Assembly (NCBI RefSeq): GCF_023518235.1
Contig: NZ_CP090423.1
Location: forward strand, 3,285,001-3,349,000
Length of the DNA stretch: 64,000 bases
Direction of reading: 5' to 3'
Source: Stenotrophomonas maltophilia
GTDB lineage: Bacteria; Pseudomonadota; Gammaproteobacteria; Xanthomonadales; Xanthomonadaceae
Part shown: positions 46,437 through 57,631 of the stretch, one piece after another
Layout of the letters: each line of letters begins with the position of its first letter
Numbering within the stretch: position 1 is the first letter of the stretch
Notes under the pieces: generated by a model
What the model was told of the DNA's origin: nothing
Databases searched by the model: none
Seen by the model: the letters and a program-made list of their open reading frames with translations, nothing else
Made by a program: the position numbers and the translations under genes

Positions 46437-48313
46437 GCCTGCTGAAGGAACTGCACCAGAAGGGCCTGCTGCGCACCCTCGACCACGCACTGGCGACCAG
46501 CCTGCAACGGCTGCGCGAGGACACGCCCGAGAGCGTGGCCTTGGCTGCGGCACTGGCCTCGCTGGCGGTGTCGCAGGGCCACGCCGGCTTCCATCCGGCG
46601 CAGCCGCAGCGGTTGCTGGAAGGCGTACCCGAGTGGCCTGCTGCGCAGGACTGGCTGGCACAGCTGCGTGCGTCGCCGTGGGTGGCGACACCCGAGCAGG
46701 CCGACGCCATCGCCGAGGACGTACCGCTGGTGCTGGAGAACGGCCTGCTGTACCTGCGCCGCTACCGCGAGTACGAACGCCAGCTGGCCTCCGGCCTGCA
46801 GCGCATCGGCCGCCATCCGCTGCCGGCACCGGACATGAGCGCACTGGCACCGCTGTTCGCGCGCCTGTTCCCGCAGGCAGCGGGCCATGAGGATCACCAG
46901 GCGCGCGCCGCCGGCGTGACCCTGCGTCATCCGCTGGCGCTGGTGACGGGCGGTCCCGGCACCGGCAAGACCACCACCATCGCGCGCCTGTTGCTGTTGC
47001 TGGCGGCACAGGCCCGGCAGGCGGGCCAACCGCTGCCCGAGGTGGCCTTGGCCGCACCCACCGGGCGCGCCGCCGAACGCATGGCCGAGAGTCTGCGCGT
47101 AGCCGTGCAACGTCTGCAGGAACAAGGACTGGACCCGGCGCTGTGCGCGGCATTGCCCAGTACCGGCACCACCCTGCATCGCCTGCTCGGGGTGATTCCC
47201 GATTCACCACGCTTCCGGCACCACGCCGACAATCCGCTGCCGGTGGATGTGGTGGTGGTCGACGAAGCCTCGATGATCGATCTGCCGATGATGACCAAGC
47301 TGGTCGACGCGATCGCCAGCGGCACCCGCCTGATTCTCCTTGGCGACCCAGACCAGCTGCCGTCGGTCGAGGCTGGTGATGTGCTCAGCGCGATCCTGCG
47401 CGCCAGCGGCGATGGCATCGGCACCCGCGCCGACGACGCGCAGGCGCTGCATGGCCTGCTGGCGCCGGCCACGCTGCAACCCCTGGCCGCACCACGCCCC
47501 TTCGCCGGTCGCCGCGTGCAGCTGCAACGCGGCTACCGGCAGAGCGATGCGCTGGACCTGGCGCCGCTGGCGCATGCCGTGCGCGAGGGCGACAGCAGCA
47601 CCGCCTTGCAGCTGCTGCGTGGTGGGTCGCTGGCGGGCGTGCACTTCCACGAAGGTGAGGCCGATCCATTGCGCGGCCAGCGTGAGCATCTGCTCGGCCA
47701 TTGGCGCGCGCTGGCCGAGGCGGCCGATCCGGTGCTTGCGCTGCAGCAGGCCGGGCGCCTGCGCGTGCTGACCGCATTGCGCGAAGGCCCGCAGGGGGCA
47801 CGTGGCCTCAACAGCCGTATCGAACAGCTGCTGGCCGGCAATACCCCGGGCTACTTCCAGGGCCGCCTGCTGCTGGTCACCGAGAACAGCTATCGGCACC
47901 GCCTGTTCAACGGCGATATCGGCATCTGCCTGCGCGATGGCCGCGGCGCGATGGTGGCCTGGTTCCCCGGCGAGACCGTCGAGCAGCCGCGCGCCTTCCA
48001 CCCGGCCGCGTTGCCCGCGCACGAAAGCGCGTTCGCGATGACGGTGCACAAGGCGCAGGGTTCGGAGTTCGATGAAGTGTGGTTGCAGCTGCCACGCCAG
48101 GACAGCCGCGTGCTGTCGCGCGAGCTGGTCTACACCGGCCTGACCCGCGCCCGCCAGGTGCTGCATGTGGCCGGCAGCGCCGACGTGTTGCAGGCTGCGT
48201 TGAAGCGCCACGCCAGCCGCCTCGGTGGTCTGGCCTGGCGGCTGGGTGCCGACGATGTGGCCGAAGCACCGGCACCCATCGAGCAACCCACGGTGCAGGG
48301 CCAGTTGTTCTGA
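46433..48313 (+). CDS. recD: Exodeoxyribonuclease V alpha chain RecD
   Basis: RecD is the fast 5'-3' helicase of RecBCD. The 626-aa protein has Walker A GGPGTGKTTTIARLL (about 173-187), motif II VDEASMIDLPMM (about 277), motif III LGDPDQLPSVEAGDVL, and the C-terminal motifs MTVHKAQGSEFDEV and YTGLTRARQVL. It overlaps recB by 4 bp and ends 3 bp before a palindromic repeat that probably terminates the operon. Confidence 0.97.
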   Translation: MSLLKELHQKGLLRTLDHALATSLQRLREDTPESVALAAALASLAVSQGHAGFHPAQPQRLLEGVPEWPAAQDWLAQLRASPWVATPEQADAIAEDVPLVLENGLLYLRRYREYERQLASGLQRIGRHPLPAPDMSALAPLFARLFPQAAGHEDHQARAAGVTLRHPLALVTGGPGTGKTTTIARLLLLLAAQARQAGQPLPEVALAAPTGRAAERMAESLRVAVQRLQEQGLDPALCAALPSTGTTLHRLLGVIPDSPRFRHHADNPLPVDVVVVDEASMIDLPMMTKLVDAIASGTRLILLGDPDQLPSVEAGDVLSAILRASGDGIGTRADDAQALHGLLAPATLQPLAAPRPFAGRRVQLQRGYRQSDALDLAPLAHAVREGDSSTALQLLRGGSLAGVHFHEGEADPLRGQREHLLGHWRALAEAADPVLALQQAGRLRVLTALREGPQGARGLNSRIEQLLAGNTPGYFQGRLLLVTENSYRHRLFNGDIGICLRDGRGAMVAWFPGETVEQPRAFHPAALPAHESAFAMTVHKAQGSEFDEVWLQLPRQDSRVLSRELVYTGLTRARQVLHVAGSADVLQAALKRHASRLGGLAWRLGADDVAEAPAPIEQPTVQGQLF

Positions 48314-48316
48314 ACC

Positions 48317-48355
48317 GGGGTCGGAGCCCGTTCCCACCGGGAACGGGCTCTGACC
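48317..48355. repeat. GGGGTCAGA-type palindromic repeat, copy 2
   Basis: ggggtcggagcccgttccc is followed by a 3-base loop and the inverse arm gggaacgggctctgacc. It starts 3 bp after the recD stop. The arms differ in sequence from copy 1, but compensatory changes keep the pairing. Confidence 0.75.
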
Positions 48356-48378
48356 TTGTCGCCCGAGACACGCACGTT

Positions 48379-48416
48379 CCGGGTCAGCGCGCTCCCTTCG
48401 GGAGGGATCCGACCCG
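48379..48416. repeat. GGGGTCAGA-type palindromic repeat, copy 3
   Basis: ccgggtcagcgcgctccc, a 3-base loop, then gggagggatccgacccgg. It lies between recD and the convergent orphan gene, 23 bp from copy 2. Confidence 0.72.
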
Positions 48417-48419
48417 GCG

Positions 48420-48818
48420 TCATTCCGCGATCAGGACCAACCCATCGGGGAAGACGATGGCCGCTTCATCGGCACTGACATCGAAGAAGCCCACGCCGTG
48501 CTTCTCGGCCAGGTCCTGCACGCGGCCATGCGCACGTTCGGCCACCGAATAGGCAAACGCGGCGTAGATCACCTGGCCGCCGATGCTGTACTCGGTTACC
48601 TCGGCACGGTCGTCCTCGTCGTTGCTCAACGGCCCGTTCAACGGCGGGAACTCCTGCGCCATCTCGGCGAACCACGCCTGCAGCGCGGGGCTGCTGACGG
48701 CCGGGTCGTCATAGTCGTGGCGCTCGTTCCACTGCGTCTGCTTCTCGAACCAGGCGATGAAGGCCGCGGCCTCCCGTGGAGCGGCGCTGGCCTCGAACAC
48801 CATCATGTCGTAACTCAT
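48420..48818 (-). CDS. Conserved hypothetical protein, 132 aa
   Basis: This is an acidic cytosolic protein starting MSYDMMVFEASAAPREAAAF at the ATG at 48818. It shows no signal peptide, membrane helix or nucleotide motif. Visible features are an aromatic WFEKQTQWNERHDYDDPAVS block, an acidic DEDD stretch and a C-terminal AIVFPDGLVLIAE. Similar small proteins occur singly or in groups in many bacteria as far as I recall, and some resemble immunity-type proteins, but I cannot name a family. The gene is boxed in by palindromic repeats on both sides. Confidence 0.75.
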   Translation of the reverse strand: MSYDMMVFEASAAPREAAAFIAWFEKQTQWNERHDYDDPAVSSPALQAWFAEMAQEFPPLNGPLSNDEDDRAEVTEYSIGGQVIYAAFAYSVAERAHGRVQDLAEKHGVGFFDVSADEAAIVFPDGLVLIAE

Positions 48819-48839
48819 TGGAGCTTCCTGTGCAGAGCG

Positions 48840-48877
48840 GGGGTCAGAGCCTTCGCCGGGACGAAGGATCCGACCCC
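48840..48877. repeat. GGGGTCAGA-type palindromic repeat, copy 4
   Basis: ggggtcagagccttcg, a 6-base loop, then cgaaggatccgacccc. It lies between the orphan gene and the efflux operon end, so it may terminate the FUSC operon on the minus strand. Confidence 0.75.
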
Positions 48878-48910
48878 GGAGCGGAGTCTGTGGACTCGCA
48901 GGGTAGCGCG

Positions 48911-50950
48911 CTACGGCTGCGTTGCCATGTCCATTGCCAACCCCGGCGCCAGCGCCTTCGCCTCCGGGAACAGCGCAAAGCGCAGGCCGATCAGGCCCAT
49001 CAGCGCCTCGTCGCGGGCCTTGCACGCGCCCACGCTGCCAACCCGGCCCAGCGAGGTATCCAACCGCTCGCGCAGCGCCTCGGCCGCCACCATCGGTTTG
49101 CGCGCGGCAATCTGCCGCCGGTAGTGCGCGGCGATGTCCTCCAGGATGTGCTCGACCGCCTCGCGGCTGCGCTCGGGCAGCTCCAGACGGGCGCGGCGCA
49201 ACTGCAGGATGTTCAGGCCGATGCGTGCCTCGTTGAGCATGTCCACCGAGGCGATGTCGCTGCCTTCCGGCGTCGCCGCCAGGCGCGGTGCGAGCAGGCC
49301 CAGCAGGTCGAGCATGCGTGCGGCGAAGCGCTGCCGGTCCTGCTGGCCACGGCCCTCGGCGGCCTCGGCCAACGTGGTCCAGCCCTGTCGCACCAGCCGG
49401 CGCGCGGTCCATTCGGCACCCACCGAACGGAACAGGCGGGTCATCACCACAGCAAAACCAATGCCGATGAACATCGCGATGGACGAGTTGAGGAAGGTCT
49501 GGATGTTGGCGCTGTAGGTGTTCTGCAGGCTCAGCAGCGCGGCCAGGTTCACCGTCAACGGCAGTGCGAACAGCGCGCTCTTCGGGTGGTGCAGCATCAG
49601 GCCCAGCGGCAGGAACACCACCGCCAGCACCAGCGCCAGCAGGCCGAAGTCGTGCACCGCCGGGAACACGCCGAACAGGTACACGCCGGCCACCACCGAG
49701 GCGACCATCGCCCACACCAGGAACGAGACCATGCTCGGTGCCGGGTCGTCCTGTGCGGCGAAGAACGCGGCGGTCACCGCGGCCATCATCGCGCCGTTGC
49801 CACCACCTTCCCAACCGAGTGCGATCCACAGCACGCAGTAGCTCATCAGCGCCACGCCGGCGCTGAGCGCGGAGAACAGCGCCATGCCGTAGTCGACGTG
49901 CTTGTCGGCGGCCACCCGTTCGGTGCGGATGCGGTAATGCGCGCGATCCAGCGGCGCAGTGCCGTTGTCGATTGCGTGCTGCAGGGTGCGGCAGTCCTGC
50001 CACAGGTCCACCAGCTCCTCCAGGCGCAGCAGCAGGCTGGCCAGCTGCAGGTGCTGCAGGTCGCGGTCCACCTGCGGCTTCAGTGCGCTGATGCGCGCGC
50101 GCAGGCGAGCGTACTCGCTGGCGTTGGTCGGCCCGTCCAGCCAGTCGTGGATATCGTCCACCAGTGCCGGCAGCCCCTCGGGCAGGCCCTGGCCGTCGCT
50201 GCGCAGCGCGCTCAGGCGATCGGCAATCGACGACAGCACCGGCAACAGCAGCAGCATGCGCTCGCGCAGGCGCTCCATCGACACCGCCGAACCGGCATGG
50301 CGCGGGTCGTCGCGGCGCAGGAACTCGATCAGTGCCTCGAACTGCACCAGGTCGGCGGCCAGCCGGTTGCGCGGCGCATGCGCGCGGCCACGTTCGAGGA
50401 TCTGCCGGCACCACTGCGCGGCGTCCTCCATCCAGTTGCCGATGCGTGCACGCAGCATCGGTCGTACCGAGGCCGGGAACAGCAGCGAAGCAAACAGCAC
50501 TGCCACCACCGTGCCGAGGATGATCTCCTCGCTGCGTGCCACCACCGTGTCGAAGATGGTTTCCGGCGAGGTCACCGCCGGGAAGCCGATGAAGGCGGTG
50601 GTGTAGCCGGCCAGCAGGAATGCGTAGCCGCGCGGCCCGCGGTTGAGCAGGGCCATGAACAGGCAGCCGGCCAGCCAGATCGACATCGCTGCGCTCAGCA
50701 GCAGCGGCGTTTCCACCAGCGCCGGCAGTACCAGCAGGGTGGCCAGCCCGGCCACCAGCGTGCCGACGATGCGGTATACGCCCTTGGCGCGGGTTGGGCC
50801 CAGCAGTGGCTGGCTGACGATGTACACCGTGCCCATCGCCCAGTACGGGCGCGACAGGTTGCCGGCCATGGCGATGTACAGCGCGGCCACCGCGGCCAGA
50901 TAGGTCTTGATCGAGAACAGCCAGGCCTGGCGGTCGGTCAGCGCGTTCAT
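48911..50950 (-). CDS. FUSC family inner-membrane efflux protein (AaeB-like)
   Basis: This is a 679-aa transporter of the fusaric-acid/p-hydroxybenzoate efflux family. It shows the two-half layout: about five or six N-terminal helices (15-170), a cytosolic helical domain (about 170-350), a second helix cluster (about 350-510) and a C-terminal soluble domain. YWAMGTVYIVSQPLLGPTRA matches the FUSC start. With the neighbouring HlyD and NodT genes it would form a tripartite pump for aromatic acids or other amphiphiles. The substrate is inferred from family only. It is the last gene of the marR-DUF1656-hlyD-nodT-FUSC run. Confidence 0.9.
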   Translation of the reverse strand: MNALTDRQAWLFSIKTYLAAVAALYIAMAGNLSRPYWAMGTVYIVSQPLLGPTRAKGVYRIVGTLVAGLATLLVLPALVETPLLLSAAMSIWLAGCLFMALLNRGPRGYAFLLAGYTTAFIGFPAVTSPETIFDTVVARSEEIILGTVVAVLFASLLFPASVRPMLRARIGNWMEDAAQWCRQILERGRAHAPRNRLAADLVQFEALIEFLRRDDPRHAGSAVSMERLRERMLLLLPVLSSIADRLSALRSDGQGLPEGLPALVDDIHDWLDGPTNASEYARLRARISALKPQVDRDLQHLQLASLLLRLEELVDLWQDCRTLQHAIDNGTAPLDRAHYRIRTERVAADKHVDYGMALFSALSAGVALMSYCVLWIALGWEGGGNGAMMAAVTAAFFAAQDDPAPSMVSFLVWAMVASVVAGVYLFGVFPAVHDFGLLALVLAVVFLPLGLMLHHPKSALFALPLTVNLAALLSLQNTYSANIQTFLNSSIAMFIGIGFAVVMTRLFRSVGAEWTARRLVRQGWTTLAEAAEGRGQQDRQRFAARMLDLLGLLAPRLAATPEGSDIASVDMLNEARIGLNILQLRRARLELPERSREAVEHILEDIAAHYRRQIAARKPMVAAEALRERLDTSLGRVGSVGACKARDEALMGLIGLRFALFPEAKALAPGLAMDMATQP

Positions 50951-50953
50951 GGC

Positions 50954-52423
50954 TTACTTCGCCGGGGCCTGTGCGGTGGCCGGCGCCGACGGGGCGACCG
51001 TTGCCTGCCAGCCGCCGCCCAGCACCAGGAACAGATGGATCTGGTCGCGCGAGACCTGTGCTTCGGCAGCGGCCAGGGTGGCGTCGCTGGTGGCCAGGCT
51101 GCGGTCGGCATCCAGGCTGGACAGGTAGGGCGTGCGGCCGCCCTGGTACAGCCGGCGGTTCTGCTCGGCGGCCAGCGCGGCCTGCTCCTGCGCAATGCGC
51201 AGCGACTGCAGGCGGCGCAGATCCTGCGCATAGCGGTCCAGCGCGGTCTGGGTCTCGCGCAGCGCCTGCAGCACGGTGTGATCGAACTCGGCCAGCGCGG
51301 CATCGGCGCCGGCTTCGGCAGCGTGGATGCGCGCGTGCGTGCCCGACGACGGCAGCGTCCACGAGATCAGCGGGCCGATCGACCACTGCTGGGTCATCGG
51401 CGTGCCGAAGTCTTCCAGCAGGCCGGCGGCACCGACCGAGGCACCGAGGCGGATGTCCGGATACAGCTCGGCGGTGGCCACGCCAATGCGCGCGGTGGCC
51501 GAGGCCAGCTTGCGTTCGGCCTGGCGCACGTCCGGGCGGCGCTGCAGCAGGGCGCGGCCATCACCGACCGGTAGCGGCTGCACCAGCCCGGGGGCGCGTG
51601 CACAGTCGATCACGCCGGCCGGCAGCTGGCCCGGGGTCTGGCCGAGCAGCGCGGCCAGCGAATAGGCCGCCGCCGAACGCTGCGCGCGCAGCGGCGGCAG
51701 CGCGGCCTCCAGCAGCGCCACCTGCGCATTGGCGCGGGCCAGTTCCGGCGGCGTGCCGCGACCGGCTGCAATCAGGCGTTCGGTAACCGTGCGGCTGCGC
51801 TGCTGCAGTTGCAGCGAATGCTCGGCCACGTGCAGTTCGTGGTTGGCGTGGCAGATTTCCAGGTAGCTGTCGGCCACCTGGGCGACCACGCTGACCTGGG
51901 CCAGATCGCGTGCCGCCGCCACCGACTGCTCGTCGGCACGCGCCGCTTCGGCGCCGCGCTTGAGCTTGCCGAACAGGTCGAACTGGTAGCTGACCGCGAA
52001 CTTGCCGTCGGCCAGGTTGATCACCGGCAGCTCGTGCTCCTGCAGGAACGACTCGGCCGACAGCTGTGCACGGCTGACGCCGGCCTCGGCCTCGTACTCG
52101 AAGCCACCGGCGTCCAGCGCCTGCTCGTACACGGCCGCGGCGCGGCGCAGGTGCGCATCGGCGGCCTTCAGTTCCACGTTGTCACGCAGCGCCTGGGTGA
52201 TCAGCCCGTCCAGCACGGGGTCGTTGTACAGCGACCACCAGCGGTCGGGCAGCGCCTGGTTGGCGGCGACCTGCGGGTTCTGCGTATCGATGAAGGCGGC
52301 ATTGGCTTCGGGGCGCTTGAATGCCGAGCCTTCCGGCAAGGCATAGTCGGGGCCGACGGTCCTGCAGGCGGCCAGGCTGGCCAGCGCGACGATCAGGCCC
52401 AGGCGGGGCAGGGCGGCGTTCAC
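50954..52423 (-). CDS. Outer-membrane efflux lipoprotein (NodT/OprM family)
   Basis: This is a 489-aa TolC-like outer-membrane factor. A lipoprotein signal ends LASLAAC (Cys20), followed by RTVGPDYALPEG, typical of the NodT branch. Two long repeated helical-barrel halves are visible (for example NVELKAADAHLRRAAAVYEQ and NAQVALLEAALPPLRAQRSA). The tail (about 470-489) is Ala/Pro-rich. It overlaps the hlyD gene by 4 bp and lies 3 bp before the FUSC gene. Confidence 0.93.
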   Translation of the reverse strand: MNAALPRLGLIVALASLAACRTVGPDYALPEGSAFKRPEANAAFIDTQNPQVAANQALPDRWWSLYNDPVLDGLITQALRDNVELKAADAHLRRAAAVYEQALDAGGFEYEAEAGVSRAQLSAESFLQEHELPVINLADGKFAVSYQFDLFGKLKRGAEAARADEQSVAAARDLAQVSVVAQVADSYLEICHANHELHVAEHSLQLQQRSRTVTERLIAAGRGTPPELARANAQVALLEAALPPLRAQRSAAAYSLAALLGQTPGQLPAGVIDCARAPGLVQPLPVGDGRALLQRRPDVRQAERKLASATARIGVATAELYPDIRLGASVGAAGLLEDFGTPMTQQWSIGPLISWTLPSSGTHARIHAAEAGADAALAEFDHTVLQALRETQTALDRYAQDLRRLQSLRIAQEQAALAAEQNRRLYQGGRTPYLSSLDADRSLATSDATLAAAEAQVSRDQIHLFLVLGGGWQATVAPSAPATAQAPAK

Positions 52424-53337
52424 AGGCCCGCCTGTGTCGGCGTGGTGCCGGCCTTGTCTGCGTGCTTGGCGCTGTTGGTTTCGACGGTCACGGTGGCGGT
52501 ACGGCCAGCGATCAGCTCCACGCCCTTGGGCACTTCATCGATGGCAATGCGCACCGGAATGCGTTGCGCCAGCCGCACCCAGTCGAAGGCCGGAGTCACG
52601 TTCGGCAGCAGGGTGCTGCCGTTGCTGCGATAGCGGTCCTCGATGCCGGCGGCGATGCTCTGGACATGGCCGTGCAGCGGTGCCGATTCACCCATCAGGC
52701 GGATGTCCACGCGCTGCCCCGGCGCCACGCCGCGCAGGCGGGTTTCCTCGAAGTAGCCATCGATGCGGAACGAACCAGTATCCAGCAGTGCCAGCACCGG
52801 CTTGCCGGCCACCACGTAGTCGCCCACGCGCATCGTGCGATCGCTGACCCGGCCATCGGCCGGCGCGCGCACTTCGGTGCGGCCAAGATTGAGCTCGGCC
52901 AGATCGACCGCGGCCTGTGCGGTAGCCAGCGCCGCCTGTGCGGCCTGCAGCTTGGCGCGGCGCACTTCGGCGTCTTCGGCAGCCACCAGATCCTGCAGGC
53001 TGCGGTCGCGGCCGATCTCGCGGCGCAGCTGCGCCACCGAGGCCTGGCGCTCGGCCAGGCTGGCCCGCGCCTGCTCCAGCGCGATGCGGTAGCGGGCGCG
53101 GTCGACGACGAACAGCAGGTCGCCCTTCTTCACCGCCTGGTTGTCGGCCACGTCCACCGTTTCCACCAGCCCGGACACGTCCGGCGCCACCTGCACCACA
53201 TCGGCGCCAACGTGGGCGTCGCGGGTCCACGGCTCATCCATGTAATAGACCCACAGCTGGCGCAGCACCAGCAGGGCGACGATCACCGCTGCGCTGGTCA
53301 GCAGTACGGGAAGGGCTTTCTTCACGATCTTGTTCAC
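52420..53337 (-). CDS. HlyD family periplasmic adaptor (membrane fusion protein)
   Basis: This adaptor links the FUSC pump to the NodT channel. It is 305 aa long if started at the GTG at 53337 (VNKIVKKALPVLLTSAAVIV), which overlaps the DUF1656 stop as GTGA. It has one N-terminal anchor helix (about 7-27), a lipoyl/biotinyl half-motif VGADVVQVAPDVSGLVETV, a coiled-coil hairpin (about 85-150), and a second lipoyl half around VRAPADGRVSDRTMRVGDYV. The longer open frame to 53418 overlaps the upstream gene and is less likely. Confidence 0.92.
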   Translation of the reverse strand: MNKIVKKALPVLLTSAAVIVALLVLRQLWVYYMDEPWTRDAHVGADVVQVAPDVSGLVETVDVADNQAVKKGDLLFVVDRARYRIALEQARASLAERQASVAQLRREIGRDRSLQDLVAAEDAEVRRAKLQAAQAALATAQAAVDLAELNLGRTEVRAPADGRVSDRTMRVGDYVVAGKPVLALLDTGSFRIDGYFEETRLRGVAPGQRVDIRLMGESAPLHGHVQSIAAGIEDRYRSNGSTLLPNVTPAFDWVRLAQRIPVRIAIDEVPKGVELIAGRTATVTVETNSAKHADKAGTTPTQAGL

Positions 53338-53543
53338 GATTGCATCCAACGCAGGAGGTGGAACAGCAGGCCAAGCACGATCCCGTACAGCGCCAGGTTG
53401 AACAGCGCCGGGTGCCATACATGGCGGTAGGCGCCGGCACGCTGCAGCAGCGCGTGCAGGCCGCTGTTGACCAGATAGGCCAACACCATCAACCCGAGCA
53501 GGGTCGGGACGAACACTCCGTGGAGACTGAATTCACCGGGCAT
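53334..53543 (-). CDS. DUF1656 small membrane protein
   Basis: This is a 69-aa protein with two membrane helices (about 11-27 and 45-63), beginning MPGEFSLHGVFVPTLLG. DUF1656 proteins usually sit beside FUSC-type pumps (the E. coli equivalent is AaeX), and their role is unknown. It overlaps the hlyD start by 4 bp. An in-frame start 60 bp upstream would add a Ser/Pro-rich tail and is less likely. Confidence 0.88.
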   Translation of the reverse strand: MPGEFSLHGVFVPTLLGLMVLAYLVNSGLHALLQRAGAYRHVWHPALFNLALYGIVLGLLFHLLRWMQS

Positions 53544-53651
53544 CGGTAGGGGCGGGGACGAGGTGGGGGAGGGGAGGGACAACGAAACAACAGCAACGGG
53601 CAAAAGCCGCTGGCGTGTGCACGGCAGCGGCGGTGTTCGGGGGCAGTGCGC

Positions 53652-54107
53652 TTACGTGATGCGGTCGGCGGCCTCGGCCAGCAGGCGCCATGCCTTCAGC
53701 ACGGCGTGCAGTTCATCCATGGACAGTTCGCCGAAGACGTCCTGGCGCAGGCCGATCAACTGGTCTTCCAGCTCGCTGACCAGCGCCTGGCCGGCGTCGG
53801 TCAGCCACAACAGGTTGGCGCGGCGGTCGCTGGCATCGCTTTCGCGGCGGACCAGGTCGCTGGCGCACAGTTTGTCCAGCAGGCGCACCAGGGAAGGCCC
53901 CTCCATGCCCAGCTGCTGGGCCAGCGCCACCTGCCGGATGCCACCGCCGGAGCGGCCGATCATCAGCAGCGGCATGGTGCAGGCGGTGGAGATGCCGTAG
54001 CTGCCGAGCCGGCTGTCGGCCAGGCGCTGCCACTGCCGCCCTGCGTACAGCAGGCCGGAGCTGAGCTGCATCTGCAGCACGGTGCGCTCGTCGAGGGGTC
54101 GGTCCAT
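53652..54107 (-). CDS. MarR family transcriptional regulator
   Basis: This is a 151-aa winged-helix regulator, starting MDRPLDERTVLQMQL. A helix-turn-helix region (about 55-85) contains IRQVALAQQLGMEGPSLVRLL, followed by the wing DLVRRESDASDRRANLLWLT. It lies 108 bp upstream of the DUF1656-hlyD-nodT-FUSC genes on the same strand and is probably their local repressor, released by pump substrates (inference). An ATG at 54137 would add ten residues, but the inverted repeat there looks like its operator. Confidence 0.9.
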   Translation of the reverse strand: MDRPLDERTVLQMQLSSGLLYAGRQWQRLADSRLGSYGISTACTMPLLMIGRSGGGIRQVALAQQLGMEGPSLVRLLDKLCASDLVRRESDASDRRANLLWLTDAGQALVSELEDQLIGLRQDVFGELSMDELHAVLKAWRLLAEAADRIT

Positions 54108-54149
54108 AAGATATAGATAGGATACTACTAATTTCATTCCTATCAATAG
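54108..54149 (-). promoter_or_regulatory. Putative promoter and MarR operator
   Basis: On the minus strand TTGATA (about -35), 16 bp, then TATCCT (about -10) precede the marR start. The same stretch contains the inverted repeat gatagga (54116-54122) and tcctatc (54138-54144), 15 bp apart, overlapping both promoter elements. This fits autorepression by the MarR protein. Confidence 0.45.
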
Positions 54150-54213
54150 TTTTTGCTGAATGGGCTGTGTGTGTTGAGGAAGGCGTTGCGCCTGCCTGCT
54201 GTCGGGTGGGGCA

Positions 54214-54311
54214 GCGGGGGCCGGACGGTGCAGGACACGCCGCAAGTACGTCCCTGTAGGCTCGGCCGCGGCATCCATGCCGCGGACGGTCCTGCACCGC
54301 CCGACCCCCGC
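54214..54311 (+). repeat. Structured 98-bp repeat, copy 1
   Basis: Arms 54214-54236 and 54289-54311 pair at 21 of 23 positions. The centre contains gacacgccg, cgtccctg, ggctcg and a small inner palindrome ccgcggcatccatgccgcgg. It shares the core with the element at 54516-54621. Confidence 0.7.
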
Positions 54312-54365
54312 GGCCCGCCCATCACCGTGCGAGCGCGGTGGGTTGGCTCTCTAAAGGCAAGAGCG

Positions 54366-54434
54366 GTAGCGCCGGGCCATGCCCGGCGGCTCCTGGTCGC
54401 ACCGCTTGGCTCGCCGGGCATGTCCCGGCGCTAC
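54366..54434. repeat. SMAG repeat dimer
   Basis: GTAGCGCCGGGCCATGCCCG from 54366 is matched by an inverse unit ending ggcgctac at 54434. It sits between the two copies of the longer repeat. Confidence 0.82.
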
Positions 54435-54515
54435 CGGTGCGCTCGCCGCAGCCATGAACCCCAGCTTTTGAGCCCGCTTTCGAGCGGTCCGGCCGCGCCC
54501 GCAGGAAACCGTCAG

Positions 54516-54621
54516 GGAGGGGGAGAGGGGGCTGCGCAGGACCGTTGGCGCCATGGATGGCGCCATCGAGCCCCCAGGGACGGGTTCACGGCGTGTCCTG
54601 CGCAGCCCCCTCTCCTCCTCC
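54516..54621 (-). repeat. Structured 106-bp repeat, copy 2 (inverted)
   Basis: Arms 54516-54542 and 54595-54621 pair at 26 of 27 positions. Read on the minus strand, the interior has the same blocks as copy 1 (gacacgccg, cgtccctg, ggctcg, inner palindrome ggcgccatccatggcgcc). The outer arms differ in sequence from copy 1, although each is self-complementary. Confidence 0.72.
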
Positions 54622-54733
54622 AAACCGATAGCAACGACGCGCCAGCAACGACCCCCCGATGAACCGTCCCCACAGGACGACCCACCCCCCGGTCGGGTAC
54701 GATGCTCGCCCCCCGTTCGGGACGCTGTACGCA

Positions 54734-57615
<2,882 letters not shown>

Positions 57616-57631
57616 GAGACCCGACCATCGC

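Larger units (their letters stand above)
54150..54733. other. Repeat-filled intergenic region between marR and folE
   Basis: No gene is supported in this 584-bp stretch. It contains, in order, a long inverted repeat (54214-54311), a SMAG dimer (54366-54434), and a second long inverted repeat (54516-54621) that is the same element in the opposite orientation. The last 110 bp before folE contain a possible -10 tacgat near 54697 but no convincing -35. Confidence 0.7.

Noticed and set aside
48420..51386. 988-codon minus-strand frame spanning the FUSC region and the orphan gene
   Set aside because: Only its last 132 codons (from the ATG at 48818) look like a protein. The rest is out of frame with the clear FUSC and NodT genes.
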